This document shows, piece by piece, positions 51,153-59,418 of a DNA stretch of 64,000 nucleotides (its first letter is position 1; every line of letters begins with the position of its first letter). Position numbers and translations under genes: made by a program. The stretch lies in contig JANQNW010000003.1 of NCBI GenBank assembly GCA_028279375.1, positions 330,535 through 394,534 of the forward strand. The letters are read 5' to 3'. The DNA comes from Phycisphaerales bacterium. GTDB lineage: Bacteria; Planctomycetota; Phycisphaerae; Phycisphaerales; UBA1924. Under the pieces are notes generated by a model that searched no databases, was not told the DNA's origin, and saw only the letters and a list, made by a program, of their open reading frames with translations.

Positions 51153-51818
51153 TCAGCCAGCTTCCTCTGGCACGATCGCGTAGCTCGGGCCCGGGATCTC
51201 GCCGTATGAACGGATCATCTCCTTGATGCTCTCGTCATTGGGAGCGAGATAAAGCGCCATGCGCAGACGGCGAAGGGCCCGTGTGTGATCTCCGACTTCG
51301 GTGTAGAAGTCGGCCAGGGCAAGCTGCGGCTCGACGGTCTGACCGCCATCGATCTTCGCCGCGGTGACGAATGCGCGTTCCGCTGTGTCGTCATCGCCAG
51401 CCCTTGACGCGAACCGGCCGAGCCGGAGGTAGTCGGTGACCCGCTGGTTCTGAACGGTGCGATCCGTCAGGACCCGAAAGAGCGTCTCGGTGTCGTCCGT
51501 CGCAAGGAGCGATTCCGCAAAGAGCTCGAGGATCTCGTCGTTGTTCGGCCGCATGCCGTACGCGACCGCGAGCTGCTCCCGCGCCAAGCGCGGTTCGTCG
51601 AGCAGCAGGAGGGTCTCACCGAGTTTCATGCGATACTTCCAGTCCGACGGCGCACGATCGACGACCTCGCGATACTCGGCGGCGGCGGCGGTGTATTCAC
51701 CCCGATCGTAGTAGCGATCTCCGTGCTCGCGGACGACCATGATGGCTCGCTGATCGGTCTCGCAGCCGACAGTGAGGGCGGCGAGAGCGAGCAGGAGGAT
51801 GGTGCTGAAGAGCTTCAT
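51153..51818 (-). CDS. TPR-repeat lipoprotein
   Basis: A 221-residue protein with a signal peptide and lipobox LTVGC (Cys at residue 19), so it is likely a lipoprotein. At least three tetratricopeptide-like repeats follow, for example DRYYDRGEYTAAAAEYREVV, LAREQLAVAYGMRPNNDEIL and VGDHTRALRRLRMALYLAPN. TPR lipoproteins help assemble envelope complexes such as type IV pili or T2SS. The partner is not evident; a pseudopilin gene is in the window but far away. Confidence 0.85.
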   Translation of the reverse strand: MKLFSTILLLALAALTVGCETDQRAIMVVREHGDRYYDRGEYTAAAAEYREVVDRAPSDWKYRMKLGETLLLLDEPRLAREQLAVAYGMRPNNDEILELFAESLLATDDTETLFRVLTDRTVQNQRVTDYLRLGRFASRAGDDDTAERAFVTAAKIDGGQTVEPQLALADFYTEVGDHTRALRRLRMALYLAPNDESIKEMIRSYGEIPGPSYAIVPEEAG

Positions 51819-51931
51819 GAGGTGTCTCCACGGGATTCCGGGTGGAATCCTTCATCGGTCCGGCAAGGGAGTGTACTGAAGAGCGGAGGCCCGCTCAGCA
51901 GAACTCCGGCGGACGCTAGTCTTGGGCATGT

Positions 51932-52360
51932 ATGCAGCCTGAATCGCATGAACTCGGGGCGAACCGACTGCCAACGGTGCTGCTTCGTCACGACACGCCC
52001 GATGGGGCCTACCACTACGACTGGATGATTGCGCGCGATCATGATGGACCTCTGATCACGTTGCGATTGGACGCCAACACCGTCGAGCGCTTCCCGATGG
52101 AGTTGGATGCTGTAGAGCTCCCTGATCACCGACGCCGCTATCTCGACTTTGAAGGCGATATCGGCGGCGGTCGCGGAGTCGTCGCGCGCGTCGGCAGCGG
52201 TGAGATTCGCGGGCTCAATGAGGGTCTCGGCAGCTTGCGCTTCGACGTCCACTGGGATGACGCGTGGATCGAGGTGATCGCTGCGAGACTCGAGTCGGCC
52301 GCGTGGCGAATCTCGGCAGCCCCCCGGTCGCCGATGCCCGGGGCCCTGGCGAACCGATAG
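51932..52360 (+). CDS. LigD phosphoesterase-like (DNA polymerase-ligase N-terminal) domain protein
   Basis: A 142-residue protein resembling the 3'-phosphoesterase (PE) domain of LigD. The motif LLRHDTPDGAYHYDWMI matches the HD..G.HYD pattern of PE. DHRRRYLDFEGDIGGGRG matches the second block. In LigD the domain trims 3' ends during non-homologous end joining. Stand-alone copies are common in planctomycetes and their roles are not known. Not all catalytic residues (notably a later His/Arg) can be placed with certainty. It ends 7 bases before asnB. Confidence 0.7.
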   Translation: MQPESHELGANRLPTVLLRHDTPDGAYHYDWMIARDHDGPLITLRLDANTVERFPMELDAVELPDHRRRYLDFEGDIGGGRGVVARVGSGEIRGLNEGLGSLRFDVHWDDAWIEVIAARLESAAWRISAAPRSPMPGALANR

Positions 52361-52367
52361 TCGCCCT

Positions 52368-54224
52368 ATGTGTGGAATCTTCGGCATCGTCGCCCGCCAT
52401 GGGCATTCGCCTTCGCTCGATGACGGAGGCGTGGTTCGCCTCCGGGATCTCATGGAGCGCCGCGGTCCGGACGACGCCGGCCTGTGGCGCCAAGAGAACG
52501 CGGTGCTCGCGCATCGGAGACTCTCGGTCATCGATCCGACCGACGCTGGGAAGCAGCCGATGGCGACGCCCGATGAGCGCTTCGTCATCGTCTACAACGG
52601 CGAACTCTACAACGACGCCGAGATACGCCGGGAGTTGCTGGCGCAATCCGCAGTGACGGGAGGGTTCCAGTCTTCGTGTGACACCGAGACGGTGTTGCAT
52701 GCGTTCGCAACCTGGGGCGTCGATGCGATTCCCAGGCTTCGCGGGATGTTCGCGTTCGCGGTGTACGACCGTCAGGAGATGGCGCTGACACTTGCGCGTG
52801 ACCCTCTCGGGATCAAGCCGCTCTACTATCACTGCACTGGCAGAGAGATCAGGTTCGCAAGTGATCCACGGGCGCTGCTCGAGCATCCGGATGTCAGCCC
52901 GCGACCCAACCTGCGCATGGTCAGCGCCTATCTGACCACGATTCGAACGGTGCTCGGGGGCGAGACACTCTTCGAGGACATTTATGCCTTGGGGCCCGGG
53001 CAACGAGCTGAGATTCATCTCAGGGGAGCGACGCCGGAGACGCAAGTCATCGACTACTGGGCGGGGCCTCCCGTCGAGGACTCGGACGAGATCGAAGCGG
53101 AGTCGGTTGTACGGAGCGTTCTCGAGGACTCCGTGCGCGCGCATCTGCGCGCAGATGTCCCGACATGCGCGCTGCTCAGTGGCGGCCTCGACAGCTCGGT
53201 GACGTCGTTGCTCGCCGCTCGCGACCTCGACGATCTTCGCACGTACTGCGCCGGCGCCATCGATGACGCGAGCCAGCCGATTGAAGAAACAGATCTCGGA
53301 TGCGCGCGGCGGGTCGCGGAATTCCTCGGGTCGGCGCACGCTGAAGCCAGCATCGGACGGGATTACTTCGCATCGACCTGGCCTACGATGATCGAGGCGC
53401 TTGGCATCCCGCTCTCGACGCCGAATGAAGTCGCAATCTACGCCGTGGCCTCTCGACTCCGCGAGGATGGGTGTGTCGTCACCATCAGCGGGGAGGGCGC
53501 CGATGAACTGCTGGCCGGATACGGGCCGCCCATGCAGCATGCGTGGAACTTCGAGCAGGGCTCAACTCCCGAGCTCTCCCGCGGTCGATTCCAGCTCGAC
53601 TCAAGCGCGTGGATTCCGGTGCAGGCGAAGCACGCGATCCTGAGCGATTCGATCTCGTTGACGCTCGAGGAGGACGCATGGCTGGTCTCGCTGTATGAGT
53701 CAGAGATTGATCGTTGTGCTCGCGAAGCAGGTGACCGCGCCGTTCCGCTCGATACGCATCTCCGGTTCCAGCGCCGCGTCAACTTGACGGGACTTCTCCA
53801 GCGCCTCGATACGGCGACCATGCTCGCAAGTGTCGAGGGCAGAACTCCATTCGCCGACGCGCGAGTCGCGGAGGCATTCGAACGGCTTCCCATGTCTTCG
53901 AAATTTGAGCCAGATGACGACTCGATCGACGCGGGCGCTGGCGGCGCCGCGCTCGCAACCGGGACACGGACAAAGGTCGCGCTTCGGCGCGCCTTTGCAC
54001 GCGAACTTCCAGGGTTCGTCGTTGATCGCCCAAAGGCCAGCTTCCCGCTTCCGTTCCAGAAGTGGGTGGCTGATCAGGCGCCGGCGCTCCATTCGTCGAG
54101 CTTCGCTCGAGACCTGTTCACAACGGCCGCCATCGAGACGATCGCGGCTGAGCCCACTATGCACTGGCGCCTTGCATGGCCAATGATCAACATCGCGCTA
54201 TGGGGTCGCCGCTGGTGGGGATGA
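52368..54224 (+). CDS. asnB: Asparagine synthetase (glutamine-hydrolysing) AsnB
   Basis: AsnB makes asparagine from aspartate using glutamine and ATP. The N-terminal nucleophile is Cys2 (MCGIFGIVARHG). The glutaminase sequence RRGPDDAGLW and FVIVYNGELYNDAEIRRELL follow. The synthetase domain has the PP-loop LLSGGLDSSVTSLLAAR and GEGADELLAGYGP. The length of 618 aa is normal. Its last 27 bases overlap the tail of the convergent ABC gene. The family also includes enzymes that amidate other acids in envelope or secondary metabolism; the context does not decide. Confidence 0.93.
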   Translation: MCGIFGIVARHGHSPSLDDGGVVRLRDLMERRGPDDAGLWRQENAVLAHRRLSVIDPTDAGKQPMATPDERFVIVYNGELYNDAEIRRELLAQSAVTGGFQSSCDTETVLHAFATWGVDAIPRLRGMFAFAVYDRQEMALTLARDPLGIKPLYYHCTGREIRFASDPRALLEHPDVSPRPNLRMVSAYLTTIRTVLGGETLFEDIYALGPGQRAEIHLRGATPETQVIDYWAGPPVEDSDEIEAESVVRSVLEDSVRAHLRADVPTCALLSGGLDSSVTSLLAARDLDDLRTYCAGAIDDASQPIEETDLGCARRVAEFLGSAHAEASIGRDYFASTWPTMIEALGIPLSTPNEVAIYAVASRLREDGCVVTISGEGADELLAGYGPPMQHAWNFEQGSTPELSRGRFQLDSSAWIPVQAKHAILSDSISLTLEEDAWLVSLYESEIDRCAREAGDRAVPLDTHLRFQRRVNLTGLLQRLDTATMLASVEGRTPFADARVAEAFERLPMSSKFEPDDDSIDAGAGGAALATGTRTKVALRRAFARELPGFVVDRPKASFPLPFQKWVADQAPALHSSSFARDLFTTAAIETIAAEPTMHWRLAWPMINIALWGRRWWG

Positions 54225-55088
54225 CGCGGATGAAGCAACGTGTTCGGCGCGGGGCTTCTTCCAGTCATCAATCCCCGGCGCCGCATCGAGAAGCTTCCGA
54301 GTGTACGGATGCGCCGGCGCCGACATGATCTGCGCACGATCGCCGCTTTCCACGATCTCACCCTTGAGCATGACCGCGACGCGACCGCACATGTGGTCGA
54401 TGACCGCCATGTCGTGGCTGATGAAGAGATAGCTCATTCCCAGATCACGCTGAAGGTCCTTGAGCAGGTTCAGGATTTGCGCCTGCACTGAGACGTCGAG
54501 CGCGGACGTCGGCTCGTCGCACACGATGAAATCCGGTTCAAGCGCGATCGCACGCGCGATGGCGATGCGTTGCCGCTGACCACCAGAGAACTCGTGCGGG
54601 TATCGATCCGCCGCGGAAGGAGGCATGCCACAGCGCTCGAGAAGCTGTCCGACGCGCGCGCGCCGATCCGCGCGCGTTTTGCAAAGCCCATGCACCTGGA
54701 GCGGCTCCTCAAGCATGGCGCCGACGCGCATGCGGCCGTTCAGTGAACCTGCGGGATCCTGAAAGACGATCTGCATGCGCCGGCGGAGGCGGCGCAGCGA
54801 CGCTCCACGAGCGCGGAGAACGTCGACGTCGTCGAAGGTGACACTCCCGGCGCTCGCATGGACAAGACGCAACACGGCGCGCCCGGTTGTCGTCTTTCCG
54901 CAGCCGGACTCGCCCACCAGACCAAGCGTCTCTCCGCGCCCAACACTGAACGAGACATCGGAAACGGCTCGGATAGCGCGCTTTCCTGTGGAACGCGCCC
55001 CGGGCTTGTGAGCGAATCGCACATCGAGTCCGTTCACGACCAGGAGTGGCGCCGGCGCCGACGGATTCTTACGACTCTTCCTGCTCAA
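54198..55088 (-). CDS. Peptide/oligopeptide ABC transporter ATP-binding protein (OppF/DppF type)
   Basis: An ABC ATPase with Walker [18 protein letters not shown], the signature [20 protein letters not shown] followed by the Walker B strand, and the C-terminal oligopeptide motif ([17 protein letters not shown]). The latter is diagnostic of the Opp/Dpp F type. No permease, OppD or substrate-binding gene is beside it, so it is an orphan ATPase in this window; the rest may lie elsewhere. It ends with a 27-base tail-to-tail overlap with asnB. Confidence 0.92.
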   Translation of the reverse strand: MSRKSRKNPSAPAPLLVVNGLDVRFAHKPGARSTGKRAIRAVSDVSFSVGRGETLGLVGESGCGKTTTGRAVLRLVHASAGSVTFDDVDVLRARGASLRRLRRRMQIVFQDPAGSLNGRMRVGAMLEEPLQVHGLCKTRADRRARVGQLLERCGMPPSAADRYPHEFSGGQRQRIAIARAIALEPDFIVCDEPTSALDVSVQAQILNLLKDLQRDLGMSYLFISHDMAVIDHMCGRVAVMLKGEIVESGDRAQIMSAPAHPYTRKLLDAAPGIDDWKKPRAEHVASSASSPPAATP

Positions 55089-55371
55089 TGTCGCTCCAGG
55101 TCGCGCGCTGCCGACTCACCTGTTCACACGCCAGTTCATCTTATGGGGCTCTGTGAAGGCCCGCTTTGTTATTGGGCCATTGCGTTTCTGGCGCCTTGCA
55201 GGGGCGCGCCGAGTTATGAGGACTTGCGGGACACGTCGGAGGGTCCACATCGGTGAGAACTTCAACGGACCTGTTGATCAGATGCTCGGTTTGACTGTAG
55301 TTTGAGCGAGTGTGTTGTGTGGTGATGGCGAGGTGGAGCTTCGCCAACGTGTGCGCCGTGCGAGGTTGTTG
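55089..55371. other. Divergent intergenic region without recognised gene
   Basis: A 283-base region between the OppF-like gene (- strand) and the sigma-like gene (+ strand). No ORF in it has a plausible start, ribosome-binding site and conserved content. No clear hairpin with a T-run or known RNA element is seen. Confidence 0.6.
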
Positions 55372-56094
55372 ATGGGGTCTTCGCGGGAAAAGGCGAGATC
55401 AGTTGTACGTGTAAGCGTCGGCGATCTGTTCGGCCTGACGCTTGAGCAGGCGAATGCGCTGCGACGATCATTCTTCGCGTCGGCGGCTGGCGCGAGCGCC
55501 GTCGTGAGCGCATTCGATGTGTCCGTCGAGCGCGTGGCCGAGCAGATTGCCGAATCGCGACGGTGGCGCGTGCGTCCGACGCTGGATGTCGCCTCGCTCA
55601 GTGTGCCGGATCTGGCGCATGCCGCGGCATGCGTCGATGGCGCCGATGGCGCGTGGTCACGTTTGATCAATGATTACGAGGAGTCGCTTATTCTCGCGAC
55701 GGAGCCCTTCGAAGGGCGCACACTCGCCGTCATTTCGGTTCGCCGGTTCTTCATCGAACTCCGCAAGGTGAATCAGCGCAATGCTCGATCTTCGCTCAAT
55801 CTACGGCGCTACTCCGGATCGCCCATGCTGCGCAACTGGCTTTCGGAGCGCCTGCTCGTGAAGGTCGGCCTGCGGCCCACGCGTTCGCGCGATCTCCTGG
55901 TCGAGACGCCGGACAGCGAGATGGACCGACTGGATCTCGCGCTCGAGATGCTCCGAAATGAACGTGATGTCGTGGAGCGCATATCGTCGATTCTCGCGAG
56001 CGAACGACGCAATCTCGATCGCGTGGTCGGCGGATCAGAACTCGACGAGCTCTCCGCGCCGATCGATGATTCGATCGACTCTTCGCGCTCCTGA
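55372..56094 (+). CDS. Divergent sigma-region-2-like protein of unknown function
   Basis: A 240-residue protein. ATG 55372, six bases after CGAGG, is preferred over an upstream start at 55312. Residues about 80-150 recall ECF sigma region 2: AWSRLINDYEESLILATE, then LNLRRYSGSPMLRNWLSERL (compare the usual LRRYRG..S.RTWL). Region 4 is not recognised. The N-terminal 70 residues (LEQANALRRSFFASAA) and the acidic tail are unmatched. The call is weak; it may be a helical protein of unrelated function. It ends 1 base before ygfZ on the other strand. Confidence 0.5.
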   Translation: MGSSREKARSVVRVSVGDLFGLTLEQANALRRSFFASAAGASAVVSAFDVSVERVAEQIAESRRWRVRPTLDVASLSVPDLAHAAACVDGADGAWSRLINDYEESLILATEPFEGRTLAVISVRRFFIELRKVNQRNARSSLNLRRYSGSPMLRNWLSERLLVKVGLRPTRSRDLLVETPDSEMDRLDLALEMLRNERDVVERISSILASERRNLDRVVGGSELDELSAPIDDSIDSSRS

Positions 56095-56095
56095 C

Positions 56096-57157
56096 TCACT
56101 CGACCTCGCGATAATCGAGTGACTCTCGAACGCGCACGACGTCTGTCCCGAGGCGCAGCTCGGCGCCTGCCCCAGCGTGGGCGTCCCGCACCATTGCGAA
56201 CGCGATCCAGCCAGACTCACTGGCCGTTGACCGCGCCACGCTTGTAATCTTGCCGACCGCCTTCTCGTTCTCGTCTAGAAGCGCGTCGTCGCGCGCAGGG
56301 ACTTCTGAGAGGCGTTTGAAACTCAGCGAAACGAGTCGCTGTTTGGGACGGCCCAGCGCTTCCATTCGCGCGACGACCTCCTGACCCAGGTAACAGCCCT
56401 TCGTGAATGACACGCGATCTCGAAGAACGCCGGATTCGTGCGGGAGCGCCTCGCGTCCGAAGTCCTGAAGGAACACGGGCGAACCTGCTTCAATGCGCGC
56501 CCGATCTGCAGCGCTCCATCCGACGAGCTTGAAATCGCCTTGGTCGCAGAGTCTTGCGAGCGCAGCGGGAAGCGAGTCGTGATGTATCAGGATCTCCTGC
56601 GCCTTGAATCCAAACAGCGGCTCGGCGACGCCGTGCGGCGGACTGAGAATCGGACTGATGTCAGGAATCTGCTGCGTATCCGAGGAATCGAAGATCGTGA
56701 GGGATGCAGTTGAGGGCGTGACATCCTCTATTTCGACGTCCTCTGTGAAGACATACTCCTCGAGTGATCGCTGGGTGTCGCTCGCGACAGGTGCGTCAAG
56801 AAGCAGCCACGTCGAGTCCTCGGCGCCGACAAGTCGCAGATCGGCCTCTATCCGCCCCTTGCGATTCAACCAGAATGCGTTTCGGATCTCTCCTGCCGAG
56901 AGATCTGCGACATCCTGCGTGAGGAGGCGCTGCAGGAAGTCGAACCGCTCTTCTCCACGCACGCGCAGCGCCCCGCGACCGGGATTCGGGAGCACCGCTC
57001 GACCGGATCTGATGGCCTCGAACTCGGCCTCGGCGTCGCCAAATCCCGCGATCTGGAATCGCGTGGGGGAGAGATCGGGCGCCGGGAGCGCGTTCTCCGG
57101 CGTGAGCATAGCTCCGCGCTGGCGCAGATTGTCGAGCATGGGGGAGATCACCGGCAT
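56096..57157 (-). CDS. ygfZ: Folate-binding protein YgfZ (GcvT-like)
   Basis: YgfZ is a GcvT-fold, tetrahydrofolate-binding protein needed for some iron-sulfur enzymes, such as tRNA modification enzyme MiaB. The hallmark FTKGCYLGQEVVARMEALGR, with the conserved Cys, is clear. The N-terminal RFDFLQRLLTQDVADL and GRIEADLRLVG segments match. Length 353 aa. It lies divergent from the M42 aminopeptidase, 97 bases away. Confidence 0.9.
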   Translation of the reverse strand: MPVISPMLDNLRQRGAMLTPENALPAPDLSPTRFQIAGFGDAEAEFEAIRSGRAVLPNPGRGALRVRGEERFDFLQRLLTQDVADLSAGEIRNAFWLNRKGRIEADLRLVGAEDSTWLLLDAPVASDTQRSLEEYVFTEDVEIEDVTPSTASLTIFDSSDTQQIPDISPILSPPHGVAEPLFGFKAQEILIHHDSLPAALARLCDQGDFKLVGWSAADRARIEAGSPVFLQDFGREALPHESGVLRDRVSFTKGCYLGQEVVARMEALGRPKQRLVSLSFKRLSEVPARDDALLDENEKAVGKITSVARSTASESGWIAFAMVRDAHAGAGAELRLGTDVVRVRESLDYREVE

Positions 57158-57254
57158 GGTTGGTCGTCACTCGGCATAATGCCGGGTCATCCTAGGAACC
57201 TGAGCCTGCGCCGCGGGCGAGCCGCGGCCGCATACGGCGTGGAGGAGTGCGTTC

Positions 57255-58313
57255 GTGAATATCGATCTGTTGAAGAGACTGTGCGAGACCCCAGGCATCC
57301 CCGGGCGCGAGGAGCGCGTACGGGAGCTGATCATGAAGGAGTCGGAGGGGCTCTTCGACGAGATGCGAGTGGACGCGATGGGCTCGCTCATCTGCCGGCG
57401 CGCCCCTCGGGGCGGGGGAGGCAGTGATGCGCCGACGCGTGTGCTCCTCATGTGCCACATGGATCAGATCGGGTTCTATGTCCGCCACATCGACGAGAAG
57501 GGATTCGTGAGGGTGCAGCCTGCAGGCGGCTTCGACACACGCAATCTCTTCGCCAGGAAGGTCCGCGTCTGCACGCGGGAGAATGGCGATCTGCTGGGCG
57601 TCATGAATCCGGGCGGGCGTCCGATCCACATTGCAACAGAGGAAGACAAGAAGAAGATCCCGGACATCAAGGAGTTCGTGATCGATCTGGGACTGCCGGG
57701 CGAGGAGGTCAAGGAGAAGGTCACGATCGGCGACATGGTCGTGCTCGATGCGACGCTTGAGGAGATGGGCGGCAAGCTCGTCAGCCAGTGCCTTGACAAT
57801 CGACTCGCGTGCTGGGTGGGGATCGAGGCCATCCGGGCTCTCGAGAATTCCGGTGATAGTCACCCGTGCGAGGTCTATGTCGATTTCACTGTGCAGGAAG
57901 AAGTCGGTCTGCGCGGCGCGCGGACATCCGCGTACGCCGTCGAGCCGGATATTGCCATCGGCGTCGATACAACGCTCTCTTGCGACACGCCCGGCGTGCC
58001 GGATGACGAGTCTGTCTCGAAGCAGGGGGAGGGCGTCGTCATCGGCGTCATGGATGGCTCGATGATCGGCGATCACACGCTTGTCGAGGAACTCGAGTCA
58101 GTCGCCAGTTCGCGCGAGATTCCTACTCAGCGATCGATCCTGCCGCGAGGCGGCCAGGACGGCGGGGCCGCCCAGATGGGTCGGTCTGGCTGTCGTGCGG
58201 GCGCTTTGCTTGTGGGATTGCGGAATATCCACACGGTGACCGAGATCGCCGACAGGACGGACGTTGCGGCTTATCGCGACCTGATCGCGTCGTGGATACC
58301 GACGGTCGAGTAA
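57255..58313 (+). CDS. M42-family metallo-aminopeptidase
   Basis: M42 peptidases (TET/FrvX type) are large dodecameric aminopeptidases with two metals. The motifs LLMCHMDQIGFYVRHI (His-X-Asp), CLDNRLACWVGIEA (Asp ligand), FTVQEEVGLRGARTSAYAVE (catalytic Glu pair) and IGVDTT (Asp ligand) follow the family order. GGQDGGAAQMGRSGCRAG resembles the late region. Length 352 aa. Start is GTG at 57255. Two hairpins follow its stop. Confidence 0.93.
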   Translation: MNIDLLKRLCETPGIPGREERVRELIMKESEGLFDEMRVDAMGSLICRRAPRGGGGSDAPTRVLLMCHMDQIGFYVRHIDEKGFVRVQPAGGFDTRNLFARKVRVCTRENGDLLGVMNPGGRPIHIATEEDKKKIPDIKEFVIDLGLPGEEVKEKVTIGDMVVLDATLEEMGGKLVSQCLDNRLACWVGIEAIRALENSGDSHPCEVYVDFTVQEEVGLRGARTSAYAVEPDIAIGVDTTLSCDTPGVPDDESVSKQGEGVVIGVMDGSMIGDHTLVEELESVASSREIPTQRSILPRGGQDGGAAQMGRSGCRAGALLVGLRNIHTVTEIADRTDVAAYRDLIASWIPTVE

Positions 58314-58332
58314 AGGGCGGGATTAACGACAA

Positions 58333-58362
58333 GCGGCGTCCCCTCCCCAAAGTGGACGCCGC
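58333..58362. terminator. Hairpin downstream of the M42 aminopeptidase
   Basis: GCGGCGTCC (58333-58341) and GGACGCCGC (58354-58362) form a perfect 9-base stem with a 12-base loop. It lies 19 bases after the peptidase stop. No T-run follows closely on the + strand, so it may act with the second hairpin as a bidirectional terminator between the two convergent genes. Confidence 0.5.
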
Positions 58363-58382
58363 CTGACTTGCTTCCCGCCTGT

Positions 58383-58402
58383 CGGGGCCCTGAGCGGCCC
58401 CG
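58383..58402 (+). terminator. Second hairpin with T-rich tail between convergent genes
   Basis: CGGGGCC (58383-58389) and GGCCCCG (58396-58402) form a perfect 7-base stem with a CTGAGC loop. On the + strand it is followed by TGTGTTTATTA, a weakly T-rich tail, so it may terminate transcription of the peptidase gene. It lies 8 bases from the stop of the - strand response regulator. Confidence 0.55.
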
Positions 58403-58410
58403 TGTGTTTA

Positions 58411-58995
58411 TTACTGGATAACGGACGAGGCCTGCTCGATCGCCTCGACGACCTGGCGCATCTGGAAGGGCTTCTTGAGGAAGCCGTCGAAGCCGCGCTG
58501 ACGCAGCTGCGCCGCTTGGCCGTCCGTGAGCTTGCCGCTCATCGCGATGATCTTGGTGATCTGTGAGTCGTCATTGCCGCGAATCTCCTCGACGATCTCC
58601 TCGGCGTCGCCGCCATCGAGGTGAAGATCGAGAAGCATCACGTGCGGCTTGAACTTCGCGCTCTCAACGCCGGCCCGGAAGCCGTCGGAGGCAGTTCGCA
58701 CTTCGTAGTTGGTCTGTTCGGCCAGGAGCTTGCCGAGGGTGTTGACGACATCGGTCTCGTCATCAACCACCAGGACTCGAATCTGACCGGTTCCAAGTCC
58801 ATCCATCGGGATGCCGTGAGCCTTCATGAATCTGAGCAGGGAGGAGACCGGGATGCGTCGATCCTTCGACCCCGGAATGCGGTATCCCTTCAACTGGCCC
58901 GCGTCGAACCACTTTGAAACGGTTCGCGGGGCGACGTTGCAGATCTTGGCCACTTCGCCCGTGGTCAGGACTTCCTTGTCAATTGGAATGGACAT
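58411..58995 (-). CDS. Response regulator with N-terminal excisionase-type DNA-binding domain
   Basis: A 194-residue protein with an unusual domain order. Residues about 8-62 are a MerR/excisionase-type helix-turn-helix (LTTGEVAKICNVAPRTVSKW, FDAGQLKGYRIPGSKDRRIP). Residues about 72-190 are a receiver domain with acidic DDE at 78-80, the phosphoacceptor Asp at 123 (MLLDLHLDGG), a Ser in IIAMSGK and the Lys in FLKKPF. The DNA-binding domain is first; in most response regulators it is last. ATG 58995 is preferred over the longer GTG start. No histidine kinase is next to it. Confidence 0.93.
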   Translation of the reverse strand: MSIPIDKEVLTTGEVAKICNVAPRTVSKWFDAGQLKGYRIPGSKDRRIPVSSLLRFMKAHGIPMDGLGTGQIRVLVVDDETDVVNTLGKLLAEQTNYEVRTASDGFRAGVESAKFKPHVMLLDLHLDGGDAEEIVEEIRGNDDSQITKIIAMSGKLTDGQAAQLRQRGFDGFLKKPFQMRQVVEAIEQASSVIQ

Positions 58996-59120
58996 ACTCA
59001 CACACCTCACGCGTCACGCCGGCGATAACGTCGAACTCCTCCGATCGACGCGTCCAACTCATCGGTCCCATGCAGGCCGCGCTTGATGCATGAGCCGCGC
59101 AGGGCGACCAAAATCCGCTA

Positions 59121-59148
59121 TTCGGACGCGCTAACTGGTGTTCGGACG
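59121..59148. repeat. Two copies of an 8-base direct repeat, 20 bases apart, upstream of the response regulator
   Basis: TTCGGACG occurs at 59121-59128 and again at 59141-59148, exactly 20 bases apart (about two helical turns). The pair is about 125-150 bases upstream of the response regulator start on the - strand. Direct repeats at two-turn spacing suit tandem binding of a response regulator. Chance occurrence cannot be excluded. Confidence 0.4.
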
Positions 59149-59172
59149 AGGAATAACTCGCAGGCGTCGCTT

Positions 59173-59418
59173 TCAACCTCCGCTGACAGGCGGGATGAGA
59201 GCGAGTTCGTCTCCCTCGTGGAGGGGTGTCTCCGGGCGTGCGAAGACCGCGTTGACCGCGACGGCCAGCGACGCCCTGGCCGATTCGAGTTCCGGATATC
59301 GCTGACTCAGCGCTTCCAGAGCGTCCGACACGATCGCGCCTTCGGCGAGCTCCAACTCAGCCGACTCGACCCCGAGCGCGTCGCGAAGGGATGCGAAGAA
59401 GAGCGCTTGGATCTTCAC
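59173..59418 (-). CDS. moaD: Molybdopterin synthase small subunit MoaD
   Basis: MoaD carries the sulfur that becomes the dithiolene of molybdopterin, on its C-terminal Gly-Gly. The protein ends LALIPPVSGG, the required tail. The ubiquitin-like fold sequence LFFASLRDALGVESAELEL is present. A longer frame exists upstream, but GTG at 59418 gives a 4-base overlap (GTGA) with the moeA stop and the normal length of 81 residues. moaE is not in the window. Confidence 0.92.
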   Translation of the reverse strand: MKIQALFFASLRDALGVESAELELAEGAIVSDALEALSQRYPELESARASLAVAVNAVFARPETPLHEGDELALIPPVSGG

